A stretch of 64,000 bases of DNA from a bacterium (GCA_017470245.1 JAFUEV010000060.1:62001-126000); one strand, 5' to 3'. Shown: positions 45,748-54,555, counted from the stretch's first letter. Program-made: numbers and translations. Notes: generated from the letters alone by a model not told the origin.

Positions 45748-46185
45748 ATGAAACTAATTTCAAAAAGCTCGCTTGAGGCTCAAATCAAGCAACAAGTAAC
45801 AACTCCTAAAACAAGGCAAGTTGGAGAAATATATCCCGAAATCTTTGATACAGATAAAGGTTTAACATTCTCAATTGACATGAAAATGGACATCGCAATA
45901 ATATGGCTTGGTGCTTATGAAACAGAAAATTGTTTTTTCAAAAAAGGAAAATGCCCTGTCTGCGGAGAAGAAACACTTATTCCATACTTTTGCGGAGGTT
46001 CTATATTGTCAGGATGTCATATAATCAAATTTTATTGCACGAAATGCGAAGAAAAATTTGTTACAAATTCAAACATTGAATATTTTAGAGAAATCAAAAA
46101 TTTTGTAGTTAATAATAGAAAAAACCTTAAAACCTCAAACAGAATAAAAAATTGTACGGTTTTACCAACAAGTTCCGCACAATAA
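45748..46185 (+). CDS. Uncharacterised zinc-ribbon protein under SAM-riboswitch control
   Basis: A 145-residue protein with no signal peptide or transmembrane segment and an ideal ribosome site (AAGGAGGT) before the ATG. The centre holds two cysteine pairs, CPVC (69-72) and CTKC (97-100), typical of a zinc ribbon, plus Cys82 (FCGG) and Cys90. The N-terminus has a helical Lys/Gln region and a stretch LTFSIDMKMDIAIIW. I do not recognise a family. The riboswitch implies a link to methionine/SAM supply, or to its regulation. It is separated from the next gene by 144 bases and has no methionine gene beside it. Confidence 0.75.
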   Translation: MKLISKSSLEAQIKQQVTTPKTRQVGEIYPEIFDTDKGLTFSIDMKMDIAIIWLGAYETENCFFKKGKCPVCGEETLIPYFCGGSILSGCHIIKFYCTKCEEKFVTNSNIEYFREIKNFVVNNRKNLKTSNRIKNCTVLPTSSAQ

Positions 46186-46329
46186 ACAAAAGAGATGTAA
46201 AACAAAGACGCATATAAAAATGTATGATAAAATATTCTTTTATATAAGACAAAAATATTATTATATTTTAAATATGCCCGTTTTTGTCAGTGTAACAATA
46301 TAAAATATAATTAAAAAGAGGACAAAAGC

Positions 46330-47571
46330 ATGACTAATTCTATTAAATGCCCTAAATGCGGCGAAGAGATTAATATTGAAAACTTAATTCAAGCAGGTAC
46401 AAAAGCAGCTCTTGACAAAGAAGTTGCAGCTTTACAGGAAAAATTTGAGAAAGAACTTGCTATTGCAAAGCAAAATGCAGAAAAATTAAAAGAAAAATCA
46501 GAAGAAGAAAAAGAAAAAGCAATAGAAGCTGCTTTAAATTCTCAGAAGATGGAATTTAAACAAAAAGAAGAAAAAATGAAACAAACGCTGCTTGAGGAGC
46601 AAAAAGAAGCTTATGAAGAACTTGAAAAAGAACTTCAAGAAAAATCAAATCAATTAAAAGAAATGAATAAATTAAAAGCTGAAAAATCCCGTATAGAACG
46701 TGAAAAAGAAGAACTGGCAGAAAAAATTGCTGCGGAAGCCGAAAAAGAGTATGGGTTAAAACTTATAGAAGAAAAGCAAAAAATGCAAAAAAGTGCAGAA
46801 GAAAAATTTGAAATGCAAATTAGAGAATTGCAAAAACAGCTTGAAGACCAAAAAATACTGACAGAAGAAATGAAAAAACGTCAGGAACAAGGTTCAATGC
46901 AGCTCCAAGGTGAAGTTCAAGAACTTGCTATAGAGGAATATTTAAAAGAGACCTTTAAATATGATGAAATCCTTGAAGTAGGTAAAGGTGATATGGGTGC
47001 TGATTCAATACAAACAGTACACACAATGCACCGACAAAATTGCGGAACTATCTACTATGAAAGTAAAAGAACAAAAACCTTTAATAATGACTGGATTGCG
47101 AAATTTAAAAATGATATTCAGACAAGAGGCGCTGATATAGGCGTTCTTGTTACAGCCGTTTATCCAAAAGATATGGATAGAATGGGACTGCGTGACGGTA
47201 TTTATATTTGTACATTTGAAGAATTTAAAGCTCTTTCTGTTATTCTACGTGAAAGCATAATAAAAATAAGTGAAACAAAGGCGCAACAAGAAAACAGACA
47301 CGAGAAAAGCGAGCTATTGTATAACTATCTTACAAGTACGGAATTTAGATTTCAATTTGAAACAATAGTAAACGCCTTTGTAGAAATGCAAAAAGATTTG
47401 GAATCTGAAAAGCGTTCCATGAACAAACAGTGGAAGAAGAGAGAAAAAGAGATATTGAATGTTATTTCTGCAACAACTGATATGTACGGTTCTATTCAAG
47501 GTTTGGCAGGAAATGCAATAAAACCGGTTGCACAACTGGAAATGCCCCTTCTTGAAACAGTAAAGGAATAA
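46330..47571 (+). CDS. DUF2130 protein (zinc ribbon, coiled coil, nuclease-like domain)
   Basis: A 413-residue protein: N-terminal zinc-ribbon-like CPKCGEEI, a long Lys/Glu coiled coil (about 20-185), then the DUF2130 domain (PF09903). Within it, EVGKGDMGADSIQTV, IYYESKRTKTF and the GADIGVLVT strand fit a restriction-endonuclease-like D...ExK arrangement, although activity is not established for the family. A downstream gene starts two bases after the stop. It may be a nucleic-acid-handling protein. Confidence 0.82.
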   Translation: MTNSIKCPKCGEEINIENLIQAGTKAALDKEVAALQEKFEKELAIAKQNAEKLKEKSEEEKEKAIEAALNSQKMEFKQKEEKMKQTLLEEQKEAYEELEKELQEKSNQLKEMNKLKAEKSRIEREKEELAEKIAAEAEKEYGLKLIEEKQKMQKSAEEKFEMQIRELQKQLEDQKILTEEMKKRQEQGSMQLQGEVQELAIEEYLKETFKYDEILEVGKGDMGADSIQTVHTMHRQNCGTIYYESKRTKTFNNDWIAKFKNDIQTRGADIGVLVTAVYPKDMDRMGLRDGIYICTFEEFKALSVILRESIIKISETKAQQENRHEKSELLYNYLTSTEFRFQFETIVNAFVEMQKDLESEKRSMNKQWKKREKEILNVISATTDMYGSIQGLAGNAIKPVAQLEMPLLETVKE

Positions 47572-47572
47572 T

Positions 47573-48055
47573 ATGTTAAAGAGCTTTGCTCCAATTATAA
47601 ATAAAAATTCAAAGATATTGATACTCGGCAGTATGCCGGGTATCAAATCATTAGAAGCGGTTCAATACTACGCTCATCCGCAAAACAGATTTTGGAAAAT
47701 AATGTCTGTATATTGTAATTATCAAAATTTAGAAAAAGAAAATTATAAAATTAAAACATCTGTTCTTTTAAAAAATAATATAGCGTTGTGGGATGTAATC
47801 CAATCTTGTACAAGAGAAGGCAGTCTTGATACAAACATACAAAACGTTAAACCTAATAATATAATAGGACTTATAAAAAAATATCCCGGTATCAAAAAAA
47901 TTCTTTGTAACGGAACAAAATCTTATGAATTGTTTGTAAAAAACAACAAAAATATAGAGGTTCCAATTATAAAAGTACCATCAACCAGTCCTGCAAATGC
48001 AAAATACTCATTCGAAAAGCTAAAAGACGAATGGATTAATGCTATTCATTTATAA
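47573..48055 (+). CDS. DNA-deoxyinosine/uracil glycosylase-like protein
   Basis: A 160-residue uracil-DNA-glycosylase-fold enzyme. The start LGSMPGIKSLEAVQYYAHP with NRFWKIM matches the hypoxanthine-type DNA-deoxyinosine glycosylase family. ALWDVIQSC and KVPSTSPANAKYS cover the later conserved motifs. It presumably removes deaminated bases (deoxyinosine or uracil) from DNA as the first step of base-excision repair. It is adjacent (2-base gap) to the DUF2130 gene, in an apparent two-gene unit, and overlaps the convergent membrane gene by 14 bases. Confidence 0.85.
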   Translation: MLKSFAPIINKNSKILILGSMPGIKSLEAVQYYAHPQNRFWKIMSVYCNYQNLEKENYKIKTSVLLKNNIALWDVIQSCTREGSLDTNIQNVKPNNIIGLIKKYPGIKKILCNGTKSYELFVKNNKNIEVPIIKVPSTSPANAKYSFEKLKDEWINAIHL

Positions 48056-48680
48056 AATTTTTATTTCTGGAATACAACCAAACAAAGCCAAGTAATGAAA
48101 TATAGAATAACAATTCAAACCCTTCTTCAAAAATGAAGTTATTGTTTGTTGCTTTTTCAGCTATTGCACCCATAAACATTGCTAATCCGGCAAACATTAA
48201 GTTCCAGAAAGGGATGCTTATATTTTTTAATGTATTCCAGAAATCAATATATATCTTATTTTTTATAAATATAAGTACGACAATTGCAATCCAAGCTCCA
48301 TATATTGCGTGAACAACTTTCCCAAGCCAAGGCCAGGGCAAATCTCTCCAAGAATAATACTGATGATATGTATCAGGGATTGGGAAAAATAAGGTTCTTC
48401 CGCAATTTACTTCTCTTATAATCAATATTGAAAGAACAAGAGCAGCAAATCTGAATAATTTTTTGTTTGCTTTTGCACGCAAGCATAAAAACAGCATCAA
48501 TAATAGTACAAACATTTGTATATTTTCCAAAAGTCCGTTTTCATAACCATACTTTTGCGGCATATACATTAACATTGGTACTATAGAAATTAATACTAAC
48601 AATGCTATCAATGTTACATAATAAAATCTGAAATCAAAATGTTTTTTTATAAAATCAATTATTTTCCCAAACATAATCAA
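48042..48680 (-). CDS. Hypothetical multi-pass membrane protein (212 aa)
   Basis: Six or so transmembrane segments (for example YYVTLIALLVLISIVPMLMY, IQMFVLLLMLFLCLRA, AIYGAWIAIVVLIFI) with few charged residues between them. A central cytoplasmic or periplasmic loop has the motif YYSWRDLPWPWLGKVVHA. No signal peptide beyond the first helix. Family not recognised; it might be a small envelope or VanZ-like protein, although the VanZ signature is not clear. Confidence 0.72.
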   Translation of the reverse strand: MIMFGKIIDFIKKHFDFRFYYVTLIALLVLISIVPMLMYMPQKYGYENGLLENIQMFVLLLMLFLCLRAKANKKLFRFAALVLSILIIREVNCGRTLFFPIPDTYHQYYSWRDLPWPWLGKVVHAIYGAWIAIVVLIFIKNKIYIDFWNTLKNISIPFWNLMFAGLAMFMGAIAEKATNNNFIFEEGFELLFYISLLGFVWLYSRNKNFINE

Positions 48681-48855
48681 AATCCTGCCTATTCCTAATA
48701 TTGCTATTATAGTACAACAATATAATCATGTATTTTTATAGTAGAGATATAAACTTTTGTAAATAATTAATTAAAAATAGAAGCTATCAGTCAATTTTCA
48801 ATATTCAATTGTTTTAACAAGACAGAATAAGTGTTGTAAGGAAAGGTCTCTTTTT

Positions 48856-49356
48856 ATGGTAAATGCGTTAAGTAATGTAAGTGCGACTCAAATGATGCCC
48901 TATCAAAGTGCTCCCAAATTATCAAAAGCTGACAAAAAGTTTAATGAAAAAGTTTTTCATGATTGCCAAAAAACTGTAAAAAAAGCAGAAGTAAGAGATG
49001 CAGATTGGGGGTTATACGCTGCTCAAACTTGTTTGGCAAAGGATTTAGTTTCAGCCTCTCCTGATCAGGCAAAATTAATTGTAGCAAAAATGCATTTCCT
49101 TCAAACTCTTATAAACCAAAATATGGAACAAGATCAAGACATATACACAAGAGAAAACAGTGATAAATGTCATTTAATTATTACAAAAGCTGATGCTAAA
49201 ACAAAAGTTTTACCGGCACGTGCAACTGTTATAAGCGCATCCGGAAATGCAGTCTCAAGCGTTATCGACTCTACTGCAAAACTTGCTGATTCATCAACCG
49301 AATTGGTTAAGACAGTAAAAACACCTGTTATACCCAAAATAGATACACAAGTTTAA
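48856..49356 (+). CDS. Hypothetical helical protein (166 aa)
   Basis: Starts MVNALSNVSATQMMPYQS and has no signal peptide or membrane helix. The middle is helical and charged (FHDCQKTVKKAEVRDADWGLY, KLIVAKMHFLQTLINQ). The C-terminal third is Ser/Ala/Thr/Val-rich and likely disordered. AAGGAAAGG lies before the ATG. It is next to, but on the opposite strand from, the phosphatase gene. I do not recognise a family. Confidence 0.62.
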   Translation: MVNALSNVSATQMMPYQSAPKLSKADKKFNEKVFHDCQKTVKKAEVRDADWGLYAAQTCLAKDLVSASPDQAKLIVAKMHFLQTLINQNMEQDQDIYTRENSDKCHLIITKADAKTKVLPARATVISASGNAVSSVIDSTAKLADSSTELVKTVKTPVIPKIDTQV

Positions 49357-49992
49357 TTAAAAATCACTTGTAATAAAAGTTTTATCATCACAAATAAAGG
49401 CAGTAAGATTATATTTACTGTCTTTTCCGCAGCCTGTATCAATGCCTATTTTGTTTTTTTCAATAAACGGCTCAACAAAAGGAGTATGTCCAAATATAAC
49501 TATATAAGGTAATTTATGAGGTTTGGAAATAAATTCTTCCCTTATCCACAATAAATCATCTTCTGTTTGTTCTTCTATTGTTTGTTTATCAGGTTTTACA
49601 CCTGCGTGTACAAATAAATAACCGTTTTCAATATGATACAGTTTTAAATTGTCAAAAAATTCACTATGCAAATTAAATATTTCAGGATAGCCTCCGTAAT
49701 TATCATAGGTTGTTATGCCACCAGCTAAAAGCCAATGTTCAACATCTTCCTGCTTATTTGTTTCGGCTATTTTTAACATCATATCTTCGTGATTACCTTT
49801 TAGAAAGATACATTCAAAACTTTTAGAAAGTTCAATTAATGTATTTATAACTTCTTTTGAGTTATTACCCCTATCAATATAATCACCCAAGAAAACAAAT
49901 TTATCTCCTTTTTGAGGGTTAATTTTTTCTAACAGTGAATTTAATTTTTCTATTTCCCCATGGATATCACCGATTGCAATTAATCTTGCCAT
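49357..49992 (-). CDS. PPP-family serine/threonine protein phosphatase
   Basis: A calcineurin-like metallophosphoesterase of 211 residues with the canonical motifs GDIHGEIEKL, FLGDYIDRGNNSKEV, and FLKGNHEDMML, followed by LFVHAGVKP and FGHTPFVEP. The bacterial PrpA/PrpB and phage lambda phosphatases have this length. It may dephosphorylate phosphoproteins or hydrolyse signalling nucleotides. Single gene. Confidence 0.93.
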   Translation of the reverse strand: MARLIAIGDIHGEIEKLNSLLEKINPQKGDKFVFLGDYIDRGNNSKEVINTLIELSKSFECIFLKGNHEDMMLKIAETNKQEDVEHWLLAGGITTYDNYGGYPEIFNLHSEFFDNLKLYHIENGYLFVHAGVKPDKQTIEEQTEDDLLWIREEFISKPHKLPYIVIFGHTPFVEPFIEKNKIGIDTGCGKDSKYNLTAFICDDKTFITSDF

Positions 49993-50361
49993 TATTTTAC
50001 CTTTGTTAAAACTATTGTAATGCGTTTATATAAACTTTTTTAACCCTTTCTATTTTATATTTATATTATAAAACATTACTCCGTCAGTTTTGGGCATAAA
50101 AAATCCCCTTATTTTGGAGGCTTTTTAAAATTTAATTTATCGGTGTAAATGCTTCGTTTTTTAACAATCTACTGAATTGTCAGGCAATGTCTGACCTACA
50201 AATCTATCCATAGGTGGTTTTAAAGTTTTTATTTTAGATTTTTAATGTTTCTTTTAATTTTTCTTCTAATTGTTCTTTTATTTCTTGACTAGCATTTTCT
50301 TCTAATTTAAAACCATAAAGATAAAATAATTCATCATAATCATCACTATTTAAAAAAGGTT
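49993..50361. other. 369-base gap before the defence island
   Basis: It contains the second copy of the dispersed palindrome (50177-50201) and, on the minus strand, a start-less reading frame at 50234-50380 that looks like a shifted tail of the Fic gene. The remainder (49993-50170) is AT-rich without recognisable features. Confidence 0.5.
50177..50201. repeat. Dispersed palindrome, copy 2
   Basis: TTGTCAGGCAATGTCTGACC followed by TACAA; reverse-complemented it reads TTGTAGGTCAGACATTGCCT then GACAA and aligns with the 12885-12910 element with only three differences inside the core. It lies between the phosphatase gene and the Fic gene. Confidence 0.6.
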
Positions 50362-50380
50362 TTAGACTAATATTTCTGCC
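50234..50380 (-). pseudogene. Frameshifted tail of the HNH-Fic gene (possible)
   Basis: Reading the minus strand, another frame beginning just inside the end of the Fic gene encodes LKPFLNSDDYDELFYLYG, then a Glu/Lys-rich helix ending LKETLKI. It has no start codon, but the amino-acid make-up is protein-like. A single-base slip near 50365-50375 would join it to the Fic frame and extend the protein by about 45 residues. Confidence 0.45.
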
Positions 50381-51369
50381 TCAAAATAAGCATTACAAAT
50401 AATATTTATTAATCGTTTGTAATTATTATTATTAGCTTCTTTTAATGCTCTAAAATAATCGTTTTTATTAAAAAAAGGATTTTTTATATATTTATTCTCT
50501 AATTGAAAAACTTGTGCCATAAGGATTACTCGTGATACTCTTCCATTTCCATCATAGAAAGGATGAATTTTTAGAAAATTATAATGTAATTTAGCGAGAT
50601 TAAGAATATTATCATAAGAACTAATGTTCTTTTTATTCTTTAGTATGTTATTCCAGTCACTAATAAACTCTTTCATCTTTTGTTCAATATCTTGAGGAAG
50701 TGTAGTTTCTATTGTACAGTCTTCTCTTTTACAACCTCTTGGACCAATCCAAGCTTCTTCTTTCCTATATATTCCTCTAAGATAATCAGGATAATCATCT
50801 TTCATTATATTCTTATGCAAATTACAAATTTTTTCTTCTGATATTTCTGTTTCTAAATAAGCTACATAATCAGTTAAATCCATATCAAAAGAAGATAGGA
50901 GATTTTTTTGTATATCTTGAACAACTTTATTTGTTGATGTTGTTGTATCATATATATCATCTATTTTTTTATTAATATCTTTATTATATTTTTCTTGTTT
51001 TTGAAATTCCTCATTGAATTTTTTTATAATATCTTTTTCTTGAAACTTTTTTTCATGTTGGTATTTTATTTTTTTTAATAATTCAACATCATAAATTGCT
51101 ACATTGTCATCAATTATCTTATGATGTTTTTTGCATAATAATATTAAATTTTCATAACTGCATCTGTACTTATTATTACTATCTTTATTGAATCTCGGAC
51201 CATCTTCTTCAGCTGCTTCTATATGACAAATATCACCAACAACAGAACCTTCAGCACTTATTATTGGTTCACAACAAGATGGAAATGCACATATATTGCC
51301 AGATAAAGCAAATAATTTTTTGACGGTTCTTTCTAAAGGCTGTTTTCTTTTTGTTTTTTCTTTTTTCAT
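50362..51369 (-). CDS. HNH endonuclease - Fic AMPylase fusion protein
   Basis: A 335-residue two-domain protein. Residues 20-90 form an HNH-type nuclease domain: CAFPSC (27-32), GDICHIEAAEEDGPRFN (catalytic-type His49), and YENLILLCKKHHKIID (Asn74, Cys79, His82/83). After a coiled linker (100-160), residues 165-330 form a Fic domain with the complete active motif HPFYDGNGRVSR (269-280), which transfers AMP or other nucleotides to target Ser/Thr/Tyr. It is the 3'-most gene of the defence-type operon (18 bases after the DUF4145 gene). Its C-terminus may be shifted (see tail entry). Confidence 0.82.
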   Translation of the reverse strand: MKKEKTKRKQPLERTVKKLFALSGNICAFPSCCEPIISAEGSVVGDICHIEAAEEDGPRFNKDSNNKYRCSYENLILLCKKHHKIIDDNVAIYDVELLKKIKYQHEKKFQEKDIIKKFNEEFQKQEKYNKDINKKIDDIYDTTTSTNKVVQDIQKNLLSSFDMDLTDYVAYLETEISEEKICNLHKNIMKDDYPDYLRGIYRKEEAWIGPRGCKREDCTIETTLPQDIEQKMKEFISDWNNILKNKKNISSYDNILNLAKLHYNFLKIHPFYDGNGRVSRVILMAQVFQLENKYIKNPFFNKNDYFRALKEANNNNYKRLINIICNAYFEAEILV

Positions 51370-51387
51370 TAAATTCCCTTTTTTAAA

Positions 51388-52026
51388 TTATTTTATCTGA
51401 AGTCGTTTCTTTATTCTGTCAATTCGATAAGGAATAACATATACATATTCTATTATAATCTGTGTAAATTTAATCATTTCGTTAACTGTATTATTATCAT
51501 ATTCTACATCATCGCCATGAGCTGATTTGTTTCCTAATATTCTTAATATATCTGATGCATTGTATATTGTAGAAGGAAATACATTTTTCTTTGCTAAGGA
51601 TTTAATTTTTGTTTTAAGGTTTCCTTTTGTTTCGTTTTGGTCTTTACATATCATTTCTATTGTTCGTCTTAATGCTAAAATACAGACCATGTTATCGTTG
51701 TATTTCGCTTTTAGTGCAGCCAAAAACGCATTATGAATATTATCAGGGACATGAAATCCATTATATGTTTCAACAGGAAAACAGTGAGTGTATTCTTCAG
51801 CATATACAACTTCATTATTTTTAAAATAAGCTGTATCTTGTCCGCAGTATTTATAACCAAGTGATATTTCATTACAAACGCAACATTTTAATAATAACCA
51901 GTTTTGTTGCCAATCCATATCTGCATATTCATCAGAACATTGAGTATATTCTCCTACAATATCTAATTTCGTTTTATTGCCACAATGTCTACATTCTTCA
52001 ATAATATATTTTTCTTTTTTGCACAT
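51388..52026 (-). CDS. DUF4145 protein with N-terminal zinc ribbon
   Basis: The 212-residue protein has an N-terminal zinc ribbon (CRHCGN, then CCVCNE) and a DUF4145 domain with ALRRTIEMICKDQN, NASDILRILGNKSAHGDDVE and an end rich in isoleucine and tyrosine. DUF4145 occurs next to restriction and other anti-phage genes, with an undefined role. It is flanked by the SMC-like ATPase gene and the HNH-Fic gene on the same strand. Confidence 0.8.
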   Translation of the reverse strand: MCKKEKYIIEECRHCGNKTKLDIVGEYTQCSDEYADMDWQQNWLLLKCCVCNEISLGYKYCGQDTAYFKNNEVVYAEEYTHCFPVETYNGFHVPDNIHNAFLAALKAKYNDNMVCILALRRTIEMICKDQNETKGNLKTKIKSLAKKNVFPSTIYNASDILRILGNKSAHGDDVEYDNNTVNEMIKFTQIIIEYVYVIPYRIDRIKKRLQIK

Positions 52027-52051
52027 ATTTATAATCCATTATTATGTATTT

Positions 52052-53524
52052 TTATTCTGGCTTTTTAATACTTACCATGTTTTCTAATAAAGATTTATGT
52101 AATTCTATAGTATTAAGCTTTGGAATATCATAAGTATATATAGAAGCAATGAATATCTGATGATTTTTAAAATCTCTTTTTAAAATTTCCACCATTTTTT
52201 TAATATTCATATCATCAACTTCTTTACCACGAGGGGAATCAAGTATAATCGGAATATTTATACCTGAGTATTGTTCCAATATTTTTGCATATGCAAGTTT
52301 AAAAGAAAAAACAATCTTGTGAAAAATAGCTCCACTTAATGATTTTAAATCAGAAGTAAATATATAATCTTTATTGGGCTTTACATAATTTTCATCTACA
52401 CCTAATTCTTTTGCATATGTAGATATTATATTATGAAGTTCTGTTATTAATTTATAATTACCTTTTGTTTTTTCATCTATTTCATTTTTAAGTTTTACTT
52501 TTTTCTCATTTAGGTTTCTTATCATATTTTCCACACTATAATAATCAATAAAAATTTTAGATATATCAGAATCAAACTGTTCAATCAAACTTTCTGTTTC
52601 TGTTTGAATTAGTTTATTCTCTTTCTTATATCTTTGTAATAAATTATTAATTTGATTATCAAGTTGTGCAATTTTATTTTTAATTATATTTTTTTTAGCA
52701 GTTATATAATTTATATTATCTTTAAATCCATATATTGTTTTTTCATTTACAGGAATATGCTCTCCGTTTTTATCAACAACATAAATCTGCATAGATGTTA
52801 TATATTTCTTAAAATCAGTATTCTTTTTTAGTACATTTTCTAATCTGTCAAGTTCCATTTTATATGGTTGTCTTTCAGATTTTAATATAGCCAATTCTTT
52901 TTCAAACTTATCTGCTGAAGAATCATAATCTTTTACTTTCGTTACTTTTTCTATTTGCTCTTTGTAATTTGCTACATTTAGCATACTTTTATATTTTTTT
53001 ATTTGTTCTTCTATGTAATTAAGCTCTACATATAAGTCAGAACAATCTACATCTGATATTCCCTGAATGAATTGATGTAAATTAAAATGAATTGAACCTA
53101 TAACAGTACCTCTATTGAGCAAAGTCCAACCTTTTTCTTGGTCAAGATACATTGCACCAAGAATATTACTAATAATCTTTTCTTTTTTAGTTTCAAATAT
53201 TATAGAATGCAATTCATTAACATCCGCTGGTAAGGAATAATATTTTTCCGTTTCATCTCTATATATCAGATTACAGTATGAGTCATTTCTTTTTATTAAT
53301 AATTCTTTCCCCGAATCAGTTTTTAATTTTAATGAAAATAAATATTTTTCCATTTTAAAATTTTTTGTATTAGGAATATTAAATCCCATAGCATAAAGTA
53401 AACATCTTAATAAAGTTGTTTTACCGACACTATTATTTTTACTGTATATTAAATTAAAAGATTTATTGAATTTTATTTCAGTTTCCAAAAAGCCTTCTGC
53501 TATTTTTAAAGATATTACATTCAT
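52052..53524 (-). CDS. SMC-like ABC ATPase (Lamassu LmuB / ABC-3C type)
   Basis: The 490-residue protein has a P-loop SKNNSVGKTTLL at residues 28-39, a long central coiled coil (about 165-355), and a C-terminal half with the signature-like KSLSGAIFHKIVFSF and Walker B IPIILDSPRGKEVD. The N-SVGKTT variant and ILDSPRGKE ending are typical of the ATPases of Lamassu/ABC three-component systems, which watch for phage DNA ends. It overlaps the upstream nuclease gene by four bases (ATGA-type), so they act as a pair. Confidence 0.8.
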   Translation of the reverse strand: MNVISLKIAEGFLETEIKFNKSFNLIYSKNNSVGKTTLLRCLLYAMGFNIPNTKNFKMEKYLFSLKLKTDSGKELLIKRNDSYCNLIYRDETEKYYSLPADVNELHSIIFETKKEKIISNILGAMYLDQEKGWTLLNRGTVIGSIHFNLHQFIQGISDVDCSDLYVELNYIEEQIKKYKSMLNVANYKEQIEKVTKVKDYDSSADKFEKELAILKSERQPYKMELDRLENVLKKNTDFKKYITSMQIYVVDKNGEHIPVNEKTIYGFKDNINYITAKKNIIKNKIAQLDNQINNLLQRYKKENKLIQTETESLIEQFDSDISKIFIDYYSVENMIRNLNEKKVKLKNEIDEKTKGNYKLITELHNIISTYAKELGVDENYVKPNKDYIFTSDLKSLSGAIFHKIVFSFKLAYAKILEQYSGINIPIILDSPRGKEVDDMNIKKMVEILKRDFKNHQIFIASIYTYDIPKLNTIELHKSLLENMVSIKKPE

Positions 53525-54555
53525 AGTCCGGCTCCCTTTTTTATTTGGTCGGTTATATAGCGTATGTCAATAATCTTCTTTATAATTAATTTTATTAAAC
53601 AGTCTTTTACTTCCGGATCAAGATTATCTATACCGAAGTGATTTTCGTATTGTTTCCATTGTTCATTTATGAATTTTGATTTTCTGTCAGTCATTCTTAG
53701 TTCAAGCCCATATTGATTAAAATCATTTAGGACTTTATTAAAGAACTGAAAGTCTTCTGCTTTATTATTAATTATTGCACTATAATTACGTTCAATTTCA
53801 AATATCATTGCTTCATCGCAATTTTCCAATATTACATCACTACGACATCTGTCAAAAGAGCATAAATGAGCAATTATTGCCCAAACCATTTCTTGTTTTT
53901 TTATTTTAAATCTGAGGTCAGATATTGTAGAATTAACAAAAAAATCATTCTGCCATATTTTCATAATTTGTTGCGGTGCAGAAATATCTTGAATATTGCA
54001 TGTTTGTAAGAAATTAGAAACTTCTTCTTTTATATGTTTGTATCTGTTATCTTCATTTTCTCCAAAGAAAGGAATTACAATTATACTTAAATCATTAGTA
54101 TCAATAGTATAATGTCTATTTTGTATAATTCTATTAACTTTTCTTTGGGAAACATCAGGTAAATCAGAAAATTTAATATTAGAACACCCACCAATACCAA
54201 ATAAAGGTTTCGACCTCGCATCATTTAAAGGATTTGGAATATTTGTGATATAAATTAGTTTTTCTACATTATCGTTTTGTGAAGCATTATTTAAAGTTCT
54301 AAGTGCCTCCTGTAATTTATCCGATACATTTGATGTTGAGTTAATATTTTCAATAGATTTAGCTTGTGAATATATTGTTTTTCCATTATCTAATGATATT
54401 TCAATATCTTCAGTTCCACCTTCAACTCTGACAGTATTTGCAGATTTTATATTTTTAAGCATTAAAAATATTGCAGCATTCCTTTGAAATTCCCATCCGA
54501 AAGCAGATGCCGAGGCATTTGAATTATTTGTTTGTATGCTATGTCCTTCCGTCAT
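53521..54555 (-). CDS. Cap4/DUF4297-like nuclease (Lamassu LmuA-type effector)
   Basis: A 344-residue protein. Residues 18-68 have a PD-(D/E)xK nuclease core as in Cap4/DUF4297: GWEFQRNAAIFLMLK (Glu22), EGGTEDIEI (Asp50), and TIYSQAKS (Gln64-x-Lys66). The rest, residues 170-344, looks like the sensing or partner-binding part (LDPEVKDCLIKLIIKKIID, ending DQIKKGAGL). The partner ATPase gene follows with a four-base overlap. The likely function is degradation of DNA when the ATPase signals infection. Confidence 0.72.
   Translation of the reverse strand: MTEGHSIQTNNSNASASAFGWEFQRNAAIFLMLKNIKSANTVRVEGGTEDIEISLDNGKTIYSQAKSIENINSTSNVSDKLQEALRTLNNASQNDNVEKLIYITNIPNPLNDARSKPLFGIGGCSNIKFSDLPDVSQRKVNRIIQNRHYTIDTNDLSIIVIPFFGENEDNRYKHIKEEVSNFLQTCNIQDISAPQQIMKIWQNDFFVNSTISDLRFKIKKQEMVWAIIAHLCSFDRCRSDVILENCDEAMIFEIERNYSAIINNKAEDFQFFNKVLNDFNQYGLELRMTDRKSKFINEQWKQYENHFGIDNLDPEVKDCLIKLIIKKIIDIRYITDQIKKGAGL

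Noticed and set aside
49542-49550. TTATCCACA, a perfect consensus DnaA box
   Set aside because: It is a single copy inside the coding sequence of the phosphatase gene, with no cluster and no AT-rich unwinding element, so it is probably chance.
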